DNA of 10,543 nucleotides from UBA9300 sp964577305 (GCA_964577305.1 CAZNYS010000086.1:1-10543); one strand, 5' to 3'. Counted from the first letter of the stretch, positions 1 through 7,620 are shown. The notes: generated from the sequence alone by a model not told the origin. Translations and numbers: made by a program.

Positions 1-1
1 A

Positions 2-94
2 TTAAGAGTTGCAGGGGAGAAAAAAGCTAAGGCTCCACCTTTGCCCCGAGGACTCGGGATTACGGTGGACACTGTAAGGCTGAGGTTCCCTTGA
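2..94 (+). CDS. C-terminal fragment of an unidentified upstream protein (partial)
   Basis: The window opens inside a reading frame of 30 sense codons that ends at the TGA at 92-94. The visible tail is basic and proline-containing (KKAKAPPLPRGLG) and ends in an alternating hydrophobic stretch, VDTVRLRFP, which could be a final beta strand. I do not recognise the family. The stop lies six bases before the TTG that opens the next gene, which is the spacing expected in an operon, and both frames are in the same phase. Thirty open codons are weak evidence on their own. The same bases can also fold (CCACC at about 95 bases from the glycosylase ATG pairs with GGTGG), so a structured RNA is an alternative, but the operon-like spacing favours coding. 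Confidence 0.5.
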   Translation, partial: LRVAGEKKAKAPPLPRGLGITVDTVRLRFP

Positions 95-100
95 AATAAT

Positions 101-733
101 TTGCTAACTTTATTTGATCATTTGTCACAGGAATTAAATCACATTTCATATCAACATATGGAACAACTCAAACAGGAAGTATTATCCTGTAAAAAATGCG
201 AATTACATAATACCAGGCATAATGTCATTTTCGGAGAGGGAAACCCCGGAGCTAAAATACTTATTATCGGTGAGGCCCCGGGCCATGACGAAGACATGAT
301 AGGACGACCCTTTGTTGGTAAATCGGGCCAGCTGCTTGACAAAATTCTTGCTGCCTGCGGATTCACTCGTGAACAACATGTGTATATAAGTAATATTGTC
401 AAATGCCGCCCGCCCGGGAACCGTGTTCCTACCGACCAGGAAGCTAAAACCTGTATCCCATACTTGATGAAACAAATAGAACTTATTGATCCTCTTATAC
501 TTATACCTCTTGGTGCTTCAGCATTACGTGTCTTTTTCGGAAAGGAATACAGGATAACGCAGGTACGTGGCAACTGGCTTAACTGGTATAATAAGCTGGT
601 AATGCCTGTATATCACCCGGCTGCACTGCTTAGAAATCCTAACCTTAAGCGTGATACCTGGGAAGATTATAAGAAGGTTGTGTATAAATACCGCGAATTA
701 GTTGATCCCCAGCATTATTCTGAACATGTATGA
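101..733 (+). CDS. Uracil-DNA glycosylase, family 4 ([4Fe-4S] type)
   Basis: This cytoplasmic base-excision repair enzyme removes uracil that arises in DNA by cytosine deamination. Four cysteines, C30 and C33 (CKKC), C102 and C118, match the cluster ligands of family 4 enzymes. The uracil-pocket motif GEAPGHDED spans residues 57-65 and is followed by GRPFVGKSGQLLD (68-80). SNIVKCRPPGNR (97-108) and the C-terminal HPAALLRNP (172-180) are also family signatures. The length (210 residues) is normal. The start is uncertain. TTG at 101 lies six bases after the upstream stop, while ATG at 158 (residue 20) would give MEQLKQEVLSC, closer to the usual family N-terminus, and a 191-residue protein. Neither start has a Shine-Dalgarno sequence. 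The gene is probably co-transcribed with the partial gene before it. Function is confident, start is not. Confidence 0.93.
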   Translation: MLTLFDHLSQELNHISYQHMEQLKQEVLSCKKCELHNTRHNVIFGEGNPGAKILIIGEAPGHDEDMIGRPFVGKSGQLLDKILAACGFTREQHVYISNIVKCRPPGNRVPTDQEAKTCIPYLMKQIELIDPLILIPLGASALRVFFGKEYRITQVRGNWLNWYNKLVMPVYHPAALLRNPNLKRDTWEDYKKVVYKYRELVDPQHYSEHV

Positions 734-795
734 TTAGCAGGGGGCAGGGTGAACATCTACCTGACTTCATCGAGGTGGAAACCTTGCTGAAATCC

Positions 796-835
796 CATTA
801 TTCCATTACTCCAATAATCCATTATTCCAATATTA
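796..835. repeat. Degenerate 8-bp tandem repeat between convergent genes
   Basis: Five consecutive octamers read CATTATTC, CATTACTC, CAATAATC, CATTATTC and CAATATTA. Units one and four are identical, and the others differ at one to four positions. The array fills the end of the 99-bp spacer between the convergent glycosylase and nucleotidase genes, and its last three bases are the nucleotidase stop codon. It has no dyad symmetry strong enough to be a terminator, and no other clear terminator was seen in this spacer. It is probably a simple-sequence tract; any role is unknown. Confidence 0.6.
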
Positions 836-2278
836 CTCTTCGTATCTGAAAAACCTGTTGCATGATTCGTAGAGCAGTGGCTCAGTCATGCTCCTGACAT
901 ATTGAATCATTGCATCAGCCGTTGTAAGATCATACATATTGACCGGTTCCGGGAAATACTCCTCGTAAACAGCAGGAATATAATCATTTATTGCAATTGA
1001 CAGTACCTGGTCATCACTATAAATATTACCCTGCTGATCTCTGATAATGATTCCTGACACAGGATCATTTTCGATAATAACACCCGAGTAATAAAAACCC
1101 TCACCTGTACCCTCCAGGAATGCCTTTATGTCATAAACATTCATCTCATACTTTAGCAGGCCATTATTAAAAGGATCAATCCGGTATATTTCCATGATAC
1201 TTATATCACCTACATCAAGGTCAGCCCTTATGCCTCCGGGGTTCTGAAATGACAGATCAGCATTGAGATATCCCCTCAGGGCATCAGTGTAAAAGCATCC
1301 TACAGTTCTGTTCCTGGTCAGATGAATATCGTTTATTCCAATTACTTCTGAAAAGGCCGGATTACTGTTATATGTTTCAATCAGTGTATGCAATTCTTCA
1401 TCTTTCTCCTGGTATTCTTCGAGATCTATAAGTTTAAAATCTTCTGACACTATCTTCCTGTCCTTTATTTTCAAAGATATTTTACCAAGGTAATTCAGGT
1501 ATGCACCTGCCTGGTATATAAGCACACCATTGATAGTAGTATCCTCTATACTGTGGCTGTGGCCTCCAATTATGGCGTCAAAAAACGGAAAATCATGCGC
1601 TACACTGTAATCTGAAGTAACTGCACCTTCATAGTAATGACCCAGGTGACTTAAAAGAATTAGTAAATCAGAATTTTCATCGTCCTTGTATGCAGAGTAA
1701 TCATCCAGTATGTCTTTAGCATCTGTAAAAGTGAGGTCGTTTAGTTTGTTGGGGTGCGTTGAAGGTATAACCGCCCCGGGTTTGCCATTGGTTTCAATAA
1801 CGCCTACAAAGCTTATATTTAGACCTCCCGCGCTTATTGTAACAGCGGCCGGGGTCTGTTCAAGCAGGGGAGACTCAGATATCATATTAGCACATATTAT
1901 TTCAAATTCGGCCTGGTCTATCCTGTCCTGTAACACTTCCTGTCCGTAATCAAATTCATGATTACCAAGGGTCATAACGTCAAAGCCAATCCTGTTCATC
2001 AGGTCAATAACGGGATATCCTTTTTCGGAATAGTAATCAACAATTGGATTCCCTGAAAATATATCACCCGAGCTGGCAAGAATCACATTTCCATTTTTCT
2101 CGGCATCATCAATAATAGATTTGATTTTGCTGAAATTATCTATCTGTGAATGATTGTCATTGATGAAGAAAATGGTCAGGTCAGTGTCTTTTGATTGCTT
2201 CCTTAAATTTTCACATGAAATAAACAATAGAGAAAAAAGAATTATTATTAAGCTGATAATCAGTATATTTCTTTTCAT
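833..2278 (-). CDS. Lipoprotein metallophosphatase / 5'-nucleotidase (UshA/CD73 family)
   Basis: This is a secreted dinuclear-metal phosphohydrolase that likely releases phosphate from nucleotides or related phosphoesters outside the cytoplasm. A hydrophobic signal peptide ends in a lipobox (LLFISC), so C22 is the predicted lipidated residue. The following ENL is not a Bacteroidota surface-export signal, so a periplasmic location is more likely. The N-terminal calcineurin-like domain (about 33-275) carries the metal ligands in order: D41/H43 (NDNH), D72 (SSGDIFSG), N106/H107 (GNHEFDYG), H211 (LLSHLGH) and H240/H242 (GGHSH). The C-terminal 5'-nucleotidase domain (about 310-470) carries NPGGIR (346-351), DPFNNG (368-373) and the aromatic GFYYSG (394-399). 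At 481 residues it is slightly short but both domains are complete. It is monocistronic and divergent from the DUF1080 gene. The exact substrate (nucleotide or another phosphoester) cannot be read from sequence. Confidence 0.93.
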   Translation of the reverse strand: MKRNILIISLIIILFSLLFISCENLRKQSKDTDLTIFFINDNHSQIDNFSKIKSIIDDAEKNGNVILASSGDIFSGNPIVDYYSEKGYPVIDLMNRIGFDVMTLGNHEFDYGQEVLQDRIDQAEFEIICANMISESPLLEQTPAAVTISAGGLNISFVGVIETNGKPGAVIPSTHPNKLNDLTFTDAKDILDDYSAYKDDENSDLLILLSHLGHYYEGAVTSDYSVAHDFPFFDAIIGGHSHSIEDTTINGVLIYQAGAYLNYLGKISLKIKDRKIVSEDFKLIDLEEYQEKDEELHTLIETYNSNPAFSEVIGINDIHLTRNRTVGCFYTDALRGYLNADLSFQNPGGIRADLDVGDISIMEIYRIDPFNNGLLKYEMNVYDIKAFLEGTGEGFYYSGVIIENDPVSGIIIRDQQGNIYSDDQVLSIAINDYIPAVYEEYFPEPVNMYDLTTADAMIQYVRSMTEPLLYESCNRFFRYEE

Positions 2279-2617
2279 AAATTAGTATTTTTGTTCGTTT
2301 TATATTCAGGCTTGCGAATTTACTAAATAAAATCATCTATAATAATTTCGATACAATTTTGCTATTTTTAAATCATTATGAAAATAACGCATTTCGCTTA
2401 AACTCCTGGCTGATAAGGCAGGGGGGTGGCCGGTTAGCTCAACATATCTAAATTAGCTTCTGAAAAGGCTTGTTGAAATTTATTACCTTGATGTTCTTCC
2501 GGCAGAAGCGGCTCTTGAAAAATATGCATTTTAGATGCTGGTGAGGTCTTCATGTTAGTAGGGTATTGAAGTATAATCTCAGTATTCTTATATTTGGATA
2601 AAAATAAATCATATATT
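2279..2617. other. Divergent intergenic spacer
   Basis: These 339 bases separate the divergent nucleotidase and DUF1080 genes. The only confident element is the -33/-7 promoter at 2565-2596. For the minus-strand nucleotidase I see only a partial -7-like box (TAAATTCG, reverse strand of 2315-2322) without a correctly spaced -33 box. A 25-codon open stretch at 2457-2534 was judged not to be a gene. The run GGGGGGTGGCCGG near 2421 stands out as GC-rich, but no structure is evident. Confidence 0.6.
2565..2596 (+). promoter_or_regulatory. Bacteroidota -33/-7 promoter for the DUF1080 lipoprotein gene
   Basis: The -7 box TATATTTG (2589-2596) matches the Bacteroidota consensus TAnnTTTG exactly. A -33 box ATTG (2565-2568, consensus TTTG) lies 20 bases upstream, the normal spacing. 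Transcription would start near 2603, leaving a leader of about 15 bases before ATG 2618. This also rules out the in-frame TTG at 2594 as the start, because it lies inside the -7 box. Confidence 0.7.
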
Positions 2618-4038
2618 ATGAAAACGAAAGATGTTGTTGTAATCAGTTTACTTACAGGAATTTTACTGGTTTCAGGCTGTAGCAGTAAAATAAACGAATT
2701 AACAGAATTAGAAAAAGCCGAAGGATGGCAATTATTGTTTGATGGTGAAAGCCTCGNNNNNNNNNNNNNNNNNNNNNNNNNNNNNNNNNNNNNNNNNNNN
2801 NNNNNNNNNNNNNNNNNNNNNNNNNNNNNNNNNNNNNNNNNNNNNNNNNNNNNNNNACAGAATTAGAAAAAGCCGAAGGATGGCAATTATTGTTTGATGG
2901 TGAAAGCCTCGATAACTGGAAAGCATATAATGCTGAAGGGACAGGCAGCTGGCTGGTCGAAGACGGCCTTTTGGCGGCAAGTGGTACCGGCAGTGACAGT
3001 GATGGCTATATAATAACAAGAAAACAGTACCATAATTTTAACCTGAAATTTGAATGGAAGATAGCACCGGAGGGTAACAGCGGTGTACTGTACCATGTTA
3101 TTGAATCTGAAAATTTCAGTACACCTTACCTCACAGGCCCTGAATACCAGCTTGTGGATGATGTGGGTTTTCCGGAGGAGCTTGAAGAATGGCAGAAAAC
3201 AGGTGCTGACTATGCCATGTATGTACCAGATGTGGAAAAAAAGAAACTGAATCCCGCAGGTGAATGGAATTCATCAAGGATCGTATTCGATAATGGTCAT
3301 GTGGAACACTGGCTCAATGGTGAGAAGATACTTGAGTTTGAAGCGTGGACAGACGAGTGGTTTGAACTGAAGAACAGCGGTAAGTGGGAAAATGCTCCTG
3401 AATATGGCCTGTCATCCGTCGGGCATATCAGCCTGCAGGACCATGGCAGCAGGGTGTGGTTCAGGAATATGAAGATAAAAGAACTGCCGAAAAAGGAAAG
3501 CCCCACAGTAGAGCTTTTCAACGGTGAGGATCTCAGTGGGTGGATAAAATATGGAAATGAGATGTGGTATGTGGAAGATAGCCTGCTGGTATGTGAAAGT
3601 GGCCCTGAGGAGCAATACGGTTACCTGGCAACAGAAATGTATTATAAGGACTTTGATCTGTCCGTCGATTTTAAACAAATATCGGATGGTAACAGCGGAA
3701 TATTTTTCAGGTCTGTTTTTGAGGGTACAAGAGTAGCCGGCTGGCAGGTGGAGGTAGCACCAAAAGGTCATGATTCGGGTGGTATCTATGAATCATACGG
3801 CAGGGGATGGCTCAACCAGATACCTGATGAGAAAGAAGATATCCTGAAGGAGGGTGAATGGAATACAATGCGGGTAAAAGTAGTTGGTTCTGAAGTCACC
3901 ACCTGGCTTAACGGACAGGAGATGACTCACCTGGATGATCCACTGATTGGGAAAGCCAACGGCAGGATAGCACTTCAAATACATGACGGAGGAGGCATAA
4001 AAGTATTGTGGAAGAATCTGGTAGTAAAACCATTATAA
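2618..4038 (+). CDS. Lipoprotein with two DUF1080 (3-keto-glycoside hydrolase-like) domains, interrupted by an assembly gap
   Basis: As given, the frame is broken by 100 N. The 55 bases before the gap (2702-2756) are identical to the 55 after it (2857-2911). Removing the N run and one copy gives one frame of 421 residues. The N-terminus is a lipoprotein signal with lipobox LVSGC (C21). Two DUF1080 (PF06439) domains follow, at about 36-237 and 246-420 of the restored protein. Each opens with LF(D/N)GE-x-L-x-x-W and contains GNSG (101-104, 306-309) and WLNG (180-183, 378-381). DUF1080 members are jelly-roll proteins linked to hydrolysis or elimination of 3-keto-glycosides in Bacteroidota. No GFO/IDH 3-dehydrogenase or sugar isomerase lies nearby, so the substrate is unknown. 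ATG 2618 is chosen because of the promoter and signal peptide. Without repair, the C-terminal part appears to start at TTG 2890. Confidence 0.88.
2702..2911 (+). repeat. 55-base identical flanks of the gap (assembly overlap)
   Basis: Positions 2702-2756 and 2857-2911 are identical over 55 bases, and both copies end exactly at the N run on the facing side. An odd length of 55 is a common de Bruijn k-mer size, and contig ends sharing one k-mer would give this picture. The copies are offset by 155 bases, which is not a multiple of three, so a literal reading breaks the gene, whereas merging the copies keeps the frame. Confidence 0.9.
2757..2856. other. Scaffold gap (100 N)
   Basis: A run of exactly 100 N is the conventional placeholder for a gap of unknown size. 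Identical 55-base sequences abut both edges. The true gap is therefore very probably negative (an overlap of 55 bases) and no sequence is missing. Confidence 0.95.
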
Positions 4039-4046
4039 TATTAGGT

Positions 4047-4068
4047 AAAAAATCCTGTAAAAAGGATT
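4047..4068 (-). terminator. Weak intrinsic terminator after the oxidoreductase operon
   Basis: Read on the minus strand, a 6-bp stem (AATCCT/AGGATT, plus-strand arms 4051-4056 and 4063-4068) closes a 6-base loop and runs into a T tract (complement of the A run 4047-4052). It overlaps the oxidoreductase stop codon. On the plus strand no T tract follows, so it would act mainly on the minus transcript. The stem is short and AT-rich. Confidence 0.45.
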
Positions 4069-6154
4069 ATCCAACTCCAAGCTTTCCTGATTTCTCGAGT
4101 TCATCGGCAACATATTTCAATTCTAAGGATTCCAGTGCTTTCCGTGTTGGGTATCCGGTTGTGGGATCCCATTCGAGAAGGTTGTAAAACAAGGTTTTAA
4201 ATTGTTCAAATTGTTGCTTGTCAATGTTTCTATTCGTATAGCCGTAATAGTCCCATTTTCCATTTTTTCTCCCTGGCATAAAGGCATTTGGAACATCGAT
4301 TGCAGTTCCGGGCTGATTATAAATAAAAGGAGCGAAATGCACCATGTCCCTATGACGACCCTGGAGGGTCCAGATGGCATGATCAAGATTCCAGATTTTC
4401 TTCCCCAGGTTGATTCCATCCAGGAAGGTCATTCCCTTACCCGTAACTGCATTTAAAAACCTGGGTTCTGCCTCACCGGTCGATCCTATATTCCCCGGTG
4501 CATATTGATTGAAGAAATCAGGCCATCTCCAGTCACAGAACAGGGCAGATTGTTTCCAGAATCTGGTGTAGTACCTGTGCCAGGCAACAAGCATTGCCAT
4601 GTTCTCGGAATAGATATTTTCATCACTGAAGTCGAGCATCGACATATTGCCCTGAAATGGTTCCATCTTATCCGTAATTATTTTCACCACTTCTTCTGCT
4701 TCTGCCATGGGTGTTCCTCCATACAATTTTGCAATTGAGGCATCCCACTTCAGCCAGTCGAGACCGTGTTCATTAATATCCCGGTCACCCAGTATTGTTC
4801 CGTAACCCCAATAAACCTGTGCACGAGGTTCTTTATGGATCGGCAGTCCCCAGTACGGGAACATTAAGATACCACTCGTCAGGTCTTCTTCCAGTCGTCC
4901 CCACTTATCCGCTGCCCTGACGAATCCTCCGCTTATATCCTTTCCGAATTCACTATTATTTCCCTTTCCGTCGTCTCCATATGCAACCATTTTTACAAAC
5001 TGCTCAACAAACTGGTAGCTTCCATAATCTCCAAAATCTAGGGGACATTCCGGGATATTTCCGGAACGCAAGACTCCATACTGATTTAGCAGCACCAGGT
5101 ACAAAAGCCCGTATATCACTTCAACAGCATTCAATCCATATTGATTTATCAGGTCGCTGGCCATCCGCTGAATATCCAGTGTTCTTGCATCCCAATAAAA
5201 GACCGTGGCAAAACATGATGCTTCATTGCCCAATTTATCTTTGTATCTTGCACGGCATGCTGAGTGACAACCGACACATGCCTGGGGCCTGTGATCGATC
5301 TGAGGCGTAGCTGAACCCGGTGGATTTCCATAGATGAGGCCGGGTGATGGTGGACTTTGAAACATGGTTCCACCACTCCGCAACCGTTGAAGGTTAAAAG
5401 CATAATTTTTCTTCTGCCATAGCCTGGCACCTATCAGTGCGTTTGGATCATGAACATCAATATCACCTGTTCCGATAACGCTGATTGCTTTCAGGTTCTT
5501 TGAACCCCAGATTGCCCCAAATCCTCCCTGGCCTGCTGCATTCCCTGCATCATGTATGAGACATGCTACTTTGCTCAGCTTCTCCCCAGCAGGACCAATA
5601 GTAAGCACTGCCGGTTTCTGGGTTGTTCTTTTAGGATTCTCATCATCACTCAGATTACTCCAGTTAACGGGAATCTGTTTTCCCATTACCTCACCCCATA
5701 TCATTTGCTGTGTTGTCCATGTATCCATTCCCCATAATTGACCGGCTGTACAAATCTTTACTTTTTCATTGCGGATATCCACCCAGACCGGTTTATCTGC
5801 CTTTCCTTCAATCACAATCCCATCCCAACCTGCAAATTTCAACATGGCTCCAAACCGCCCTCCGAAATTACTTCTTGTATACCAACCAACAGGATATGAC
5901 TGTACACCGATTGTCTGAACTTCAGTCCTTCCAGAAGCTGCAGGGGCCAATGTCCCTGTCAGGGGAGACGTCATAATAGTAACGACATTAGAAGGATCAA
6001 ATCCGTTAATTGTCTTGTCCTTTACAATGTCCCAGAAAATTGCCGATCCCATTCCATGGCCTCCAATCCACTGTTCATACTGTTTGGTCTCTATAACGGA
6101 GATTTTCCTGTCTGATAGGTTTATTCTTAATATCTTTCCAGTCCAGCCATTCAT
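4067..6154 (-). CDS. Tungsten-type aldehyde ferredoxin oxidoreductase family protein, YdhV-like
   Basis: This is a full-length (695-residue) member of the AOR family, whose enzymes carry a bis-pterin tungsten or molybdenum cofactor and one [4Fe-4S] cluster and usually oxidise aldehydes. The N-terminal domain starts NGWTGKILRINL with IGGHGMGSAIF at 30-40. The cluster ligands are C293, C296 and C300 (CVGCHSAC) and the distant C540 (FCDWRWP). The C-terminus WDPTTGYPTRKALESLEL (662-679) is typical. The arrangement, length and CxWxWP motif recall E. coli YdhV, whose physiological substrate is not settled as far as I know. There is no signal peptide. The gene follows the four-cluster Fe-S gene after 29 bases and ends at a weak terminator. 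No pterin or tungstate genes are in the window. Family is certain; substrate, metal and cell compartment are inferred or unknown. Confidence 0.93.
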   Translation of the reverse strand: MNGWTGKILRINLSDRKISVIETKQYEQWIGGHGMGSAIFWDIVKDKTINGFDPSNVVTIMTSPLTGTLAPAASGRTEVQTIGVQSYPVGWYTRSNFGGRFGAMLKFAGWDGIVIEGKADKPVWVDIRNEKVKICTAGQLWGMDTWTTQQMIWGEVMGKQIPVNWSNLSDDENPKRTTQKPAVLTIGPAGEKLSKVACLIHDAGNAAGQGGFGAIWGSKNLKAISVIGTGDIDVHDPNALIGARLWQKKNYAFNLQRLRSGGTMFQSPPSPGLIYGNPPGSATPQIDHRPQACVGCHSACRARYKDKLGNEASCFATVFYWDARTLDIQRMASDLINQYGLNAVEVIYGLLYLVLLNQYGVLRSGNIPECPLDFGDYGSYQFVEQFVKMVAYGDDGKGNNSEFGKDISGGFVRAADKWGRLEEDLTSGILMFPYWGLPIHKEPRAQVYWGYGTILGDRDINEHGLDWLKWDASIAKLYGGTPMAEAEEVVKIITDKMEPFQGNMSMLDFSDENIYSENMAMLVAWHRYYTRFWKQSALFCDWRWPDFFNQYAPGNIGSTGEAEPRFLNAVTGKGMTFLDGINLGKKIWNLDHAIWTLQGRHRDMVHFAPFIYNQPGTAIDVPNAFMPGRKNGKWDYYGYTNRNIDKQQFEQFKTLFYNLLEWDPTTGYPTRKALESLELKYVADELEKSGKLGVG

Positions 6155-6183
6155 TCTAAAGTCTCCTGATTTTGATTAATAAT

Positions 6184-6888
6184 TCATTTTGTAGGATAAC
6201 CCAGCATTCCCCAGGCAGGTCCCCTGAGATTTACCTTATAGCCCTTATCGCCTGTTTGTTCCGGTATCTTTTTAGTAAATGTTATTGCGCCGACCGGGCA
6301 GACTTCCACGCAACATTGTTTCCCATCGGGTCCTCCTTTTTCATCCCAATATGGGGTATCCAAACACAGGTCGCAAATCTGTGCACGAACCTCGTTGAAG
6401 TTCCAGATGGCCCGGCTGGGCAAGTGAGGACAAGCTTCGACACAGCTTAAGCAGCCGATGCACTTTCCCTTATCAACCCTTCTGATATTCTTGTTCTCTG
6501 TGTCAATATGAAGTGCACCTGAAGGACATGCCTCAACGCATTTTGGTTCCGTACATTGCCTGCATTGTTCAAGTATCAGATCTTCCGGAAATCCCTCGAA
6601 TGAATCCTGTATCACCTGAATCCTCGCCAGCGAGAGATTCTCTTTGCCTTCATGAACCAGGGAGCACGCCAACATGCAGGAAAGGCATCCCTGGCATTTC
6701 TTCGTATCCACAAGCAGATATCCTCCCGAGGCTTGAATTGCTAACACCGTTTTATTGATGCAAGCCATCCCGGGGATGGATCCTACAACAATCGATCCGA
6801 CAGCCACATTTTTTGTAAGTTTCAGAAAATCCCTGCGGGTATATTCGGAATCCCTGTCACCTCCCTTTCCATTTCCAGGTTTTTTCAT
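6184..6888 (-). CDS. Tat-signal four-[4Fe-4S] ferredoxin-like electron-transfer subunit, YdhY-like
   Basis: This 234-residue protein has the four-cubane layout of DmsB/NrfC/PhsB-type electron-transfer subunits. The cysteine sets are C65/C68/C71/C75, C109/C112/C117/C121, C143/C146/C149/C153 and C172/C175/C193/C197, with an extra C192 beside the last set. The N-terminus has a twin-arginine motif (TRRDFLK, R18-R19) followed by a hydrophobic segment (about 28-42), so Tat export is predicted. C43 in PGMAC might be a lipid site but is a poor lipobox. It is the first gene of the operon and should pass electrons to or from the oxidoreductase encoded 29 bases downstream. E. coli YdhY, next to YdhV, is the closest arrangement I know. 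No membrane cytochrome or quinol-oxidising subunit is present, so the onward electron partner is missing from the window. Confidence 0.92.
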   Translation of the reverse strand: MKKPGNGKGGDRDSEYTRRDFLKLTKNVAVGSIVVGSIPGMACINKTVLAIQASGGYLLVDTKKCQGCLSCMLACSLVHEGKENLSLARIQVIQDSFEGFPEDLILEQCRQCTEPKCVEACPSGALHIDTENKNIRRVDKGKCIGCLSCVEACPHLPSRAIWNFNEVRAQICDLCLDTPYWDEKGGPDGKQCCVEVCPVGAITFTKKIPEQTGDKGYKVNLRGPAWGMLGYPTK

Positions 6889-7208
6889 GATTTTATCTTT
6901 TTATCAAATCCAGTCAGCCAACGGGTAACAATTTATGCATTAATCTATTATTAATCAAAAACAATCCGAATGTATATAGACAGGATCCCCGGAACTGCTA
7001 TTGATTAGACATATATAGTTAAATTGTATATTTTCACCAGTGATGGGTTTAATAAGTATAAGTCAAACTTAATGAATCAGTTAAATATATGACAATGGAG
7101 TGAACTGACCATTAATATTAGATGTTTATTACAACCAAAGTATTATTCTAACATTTATTTATTTAATTTCATGCCAGCAATCTGTTGTTAAATCTAAAAG
7201 TTATTATT
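6889..7208. other. Divergent intergenic spacer between the oxidoreductase and receptor operons
   Basis: This 320-bp AT-rich spacer holds no credible gene. It must carry promoters for both directions. Only the possible minus-strand promoter at 6928-6959 could be placed. I found no well-spaced -33/-7 pair for the plus-strand lipoprotein gene and no operator-like palindrome or riboswitch that I recognise. Confidence 0.5.
6928..6959 (-). promoter_or_regulatory. Possible -33/-7 promoter for the oxidoreductase operon
   Basis: On the minus strand, TTTG (complement of 6956-6959) is followed after 20 bases by TAAATTGT (complement of 6928-6935). The -33 box and spacing match the Bacteroidota consensus; the -7 box matches TAnnTT but not the final TG. 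The leader would be roughly 35 bases before ATG 6888. Confidence 0.35.
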
Positions 7209-7619
7209 ATGAGAAGTCTGAAAGCAATAATCCTTACCCTGATCGTAATAATGATATGCTTTGCCTGCAAAAAAGATGAGCAGTCTGAAAGATTCAAACT
7301 TCTTACAAGCCATGTCTGGGTATCCGATAGTCTTCTTGTTGACGGAGAAGATGCGAGCGGTCCCGGCGGGAAGCTTGAAAAGTTTGTCGGAGATGCCGAA
7401 TTCAAGGTGGATGGAACTGGATATTTTGGCCAGTATGAAGGAACCTGGTACTTTTCCAACAGCGAAACCGATATAACAATTACTTCAAATTCACTTGCAT
7501 TCCCACTTACCTCAAGAATTGTCGAACTCACTCAATCAGATTTCAAAATTATAACTAGCTTTCCATCAGGGATTCCAGGAGTAGATTTAGCCATCAGGAT
7601 CACCTTTAAAGCTAAGTGA
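7209..7619 (+). CDS. Small lipocalin-like lipoprotein, probably surface-exposed partner of the TonB receptor
   Basis: This is a 136-residue lipoprotein of unknown function. The signal peptide ends at C20 (ICFAC). The residues after the cysteine, KKDEQ, resemble the lysine-plus-acidic surface-export signal known for Bacteroidota lipoproteins, so display on the cell surface is likely. The mature part is beta-rich, with a HVWVSDSLLVDG strand near the start, a GTGYFGQYEGTWYF block and a final VDLAIRITFKAK strand. This pattern resembles small Bacteroidota lipocalin-like domains, but I cannot assign a family firmly. ATG 7209 is preferred over TTG 7185 because it gives a clean signal peptide. Its TGA ends one base before the GTG of the TonB receptor, so the two are almost surely co-translated. 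By analogy with HmuY next to HmuR, it may capture the receptor's ligand; that is inference. Confidence 0.85.
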   Translation: MRSLKAIILTLIVIMICFACKKDEQSERFKLLTSHVWVSDSLLVDGEDASGPGGKLEKFVGDAEFKVDGTGYFGQYEGTWYFSNSETDITITSNSLAFPLTSRIVELTQSDFKIITSFPSGIPGVDLAIRITFKAK

Positions 7620-7620
7620 T

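Noticed and set aside
11..95. Possible structured RNA or riboswitch (nested AGGGGA/TTCCCT, CCACC/GGTGG and CCCGA/TCGGG pairings)
   Set aside because: The stretch also reads as an open frame ending with operon-like spacing, and the sequence matches no riboswitch consensus that I know, so coding was preferred.
2457..2534. A 25-codon open stretch ending in PAEAALEKYAF in the spacer before the DUF1080 gene
   Set aside because: It has no start codon in frame after the preceding TAG, and 25 codons is well within chance length. It could be a gene remnant, but nothing shows this.
2594..2617. TTG 2594 as start of the DUF1080 lipoprotein
   Set aside because: It lies inside the -7 promoter box, and ATG 2618 gives the normal lipoprotein signal length.
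5149..5430. Other long open frames opposite or within the oxidoreductase, receptor, glycosylase and DUF1080 genes
   Set aside because: They are shadows of well-supported genes, with no domain, signal or independent context.
7017..7086. Direct repeat AGTTAAAT at 7017-7024 and 7079-7086
   Set aside because: Eight bases of AT-rich sequence repeated once in an AT-rich spacer is expected by chance.
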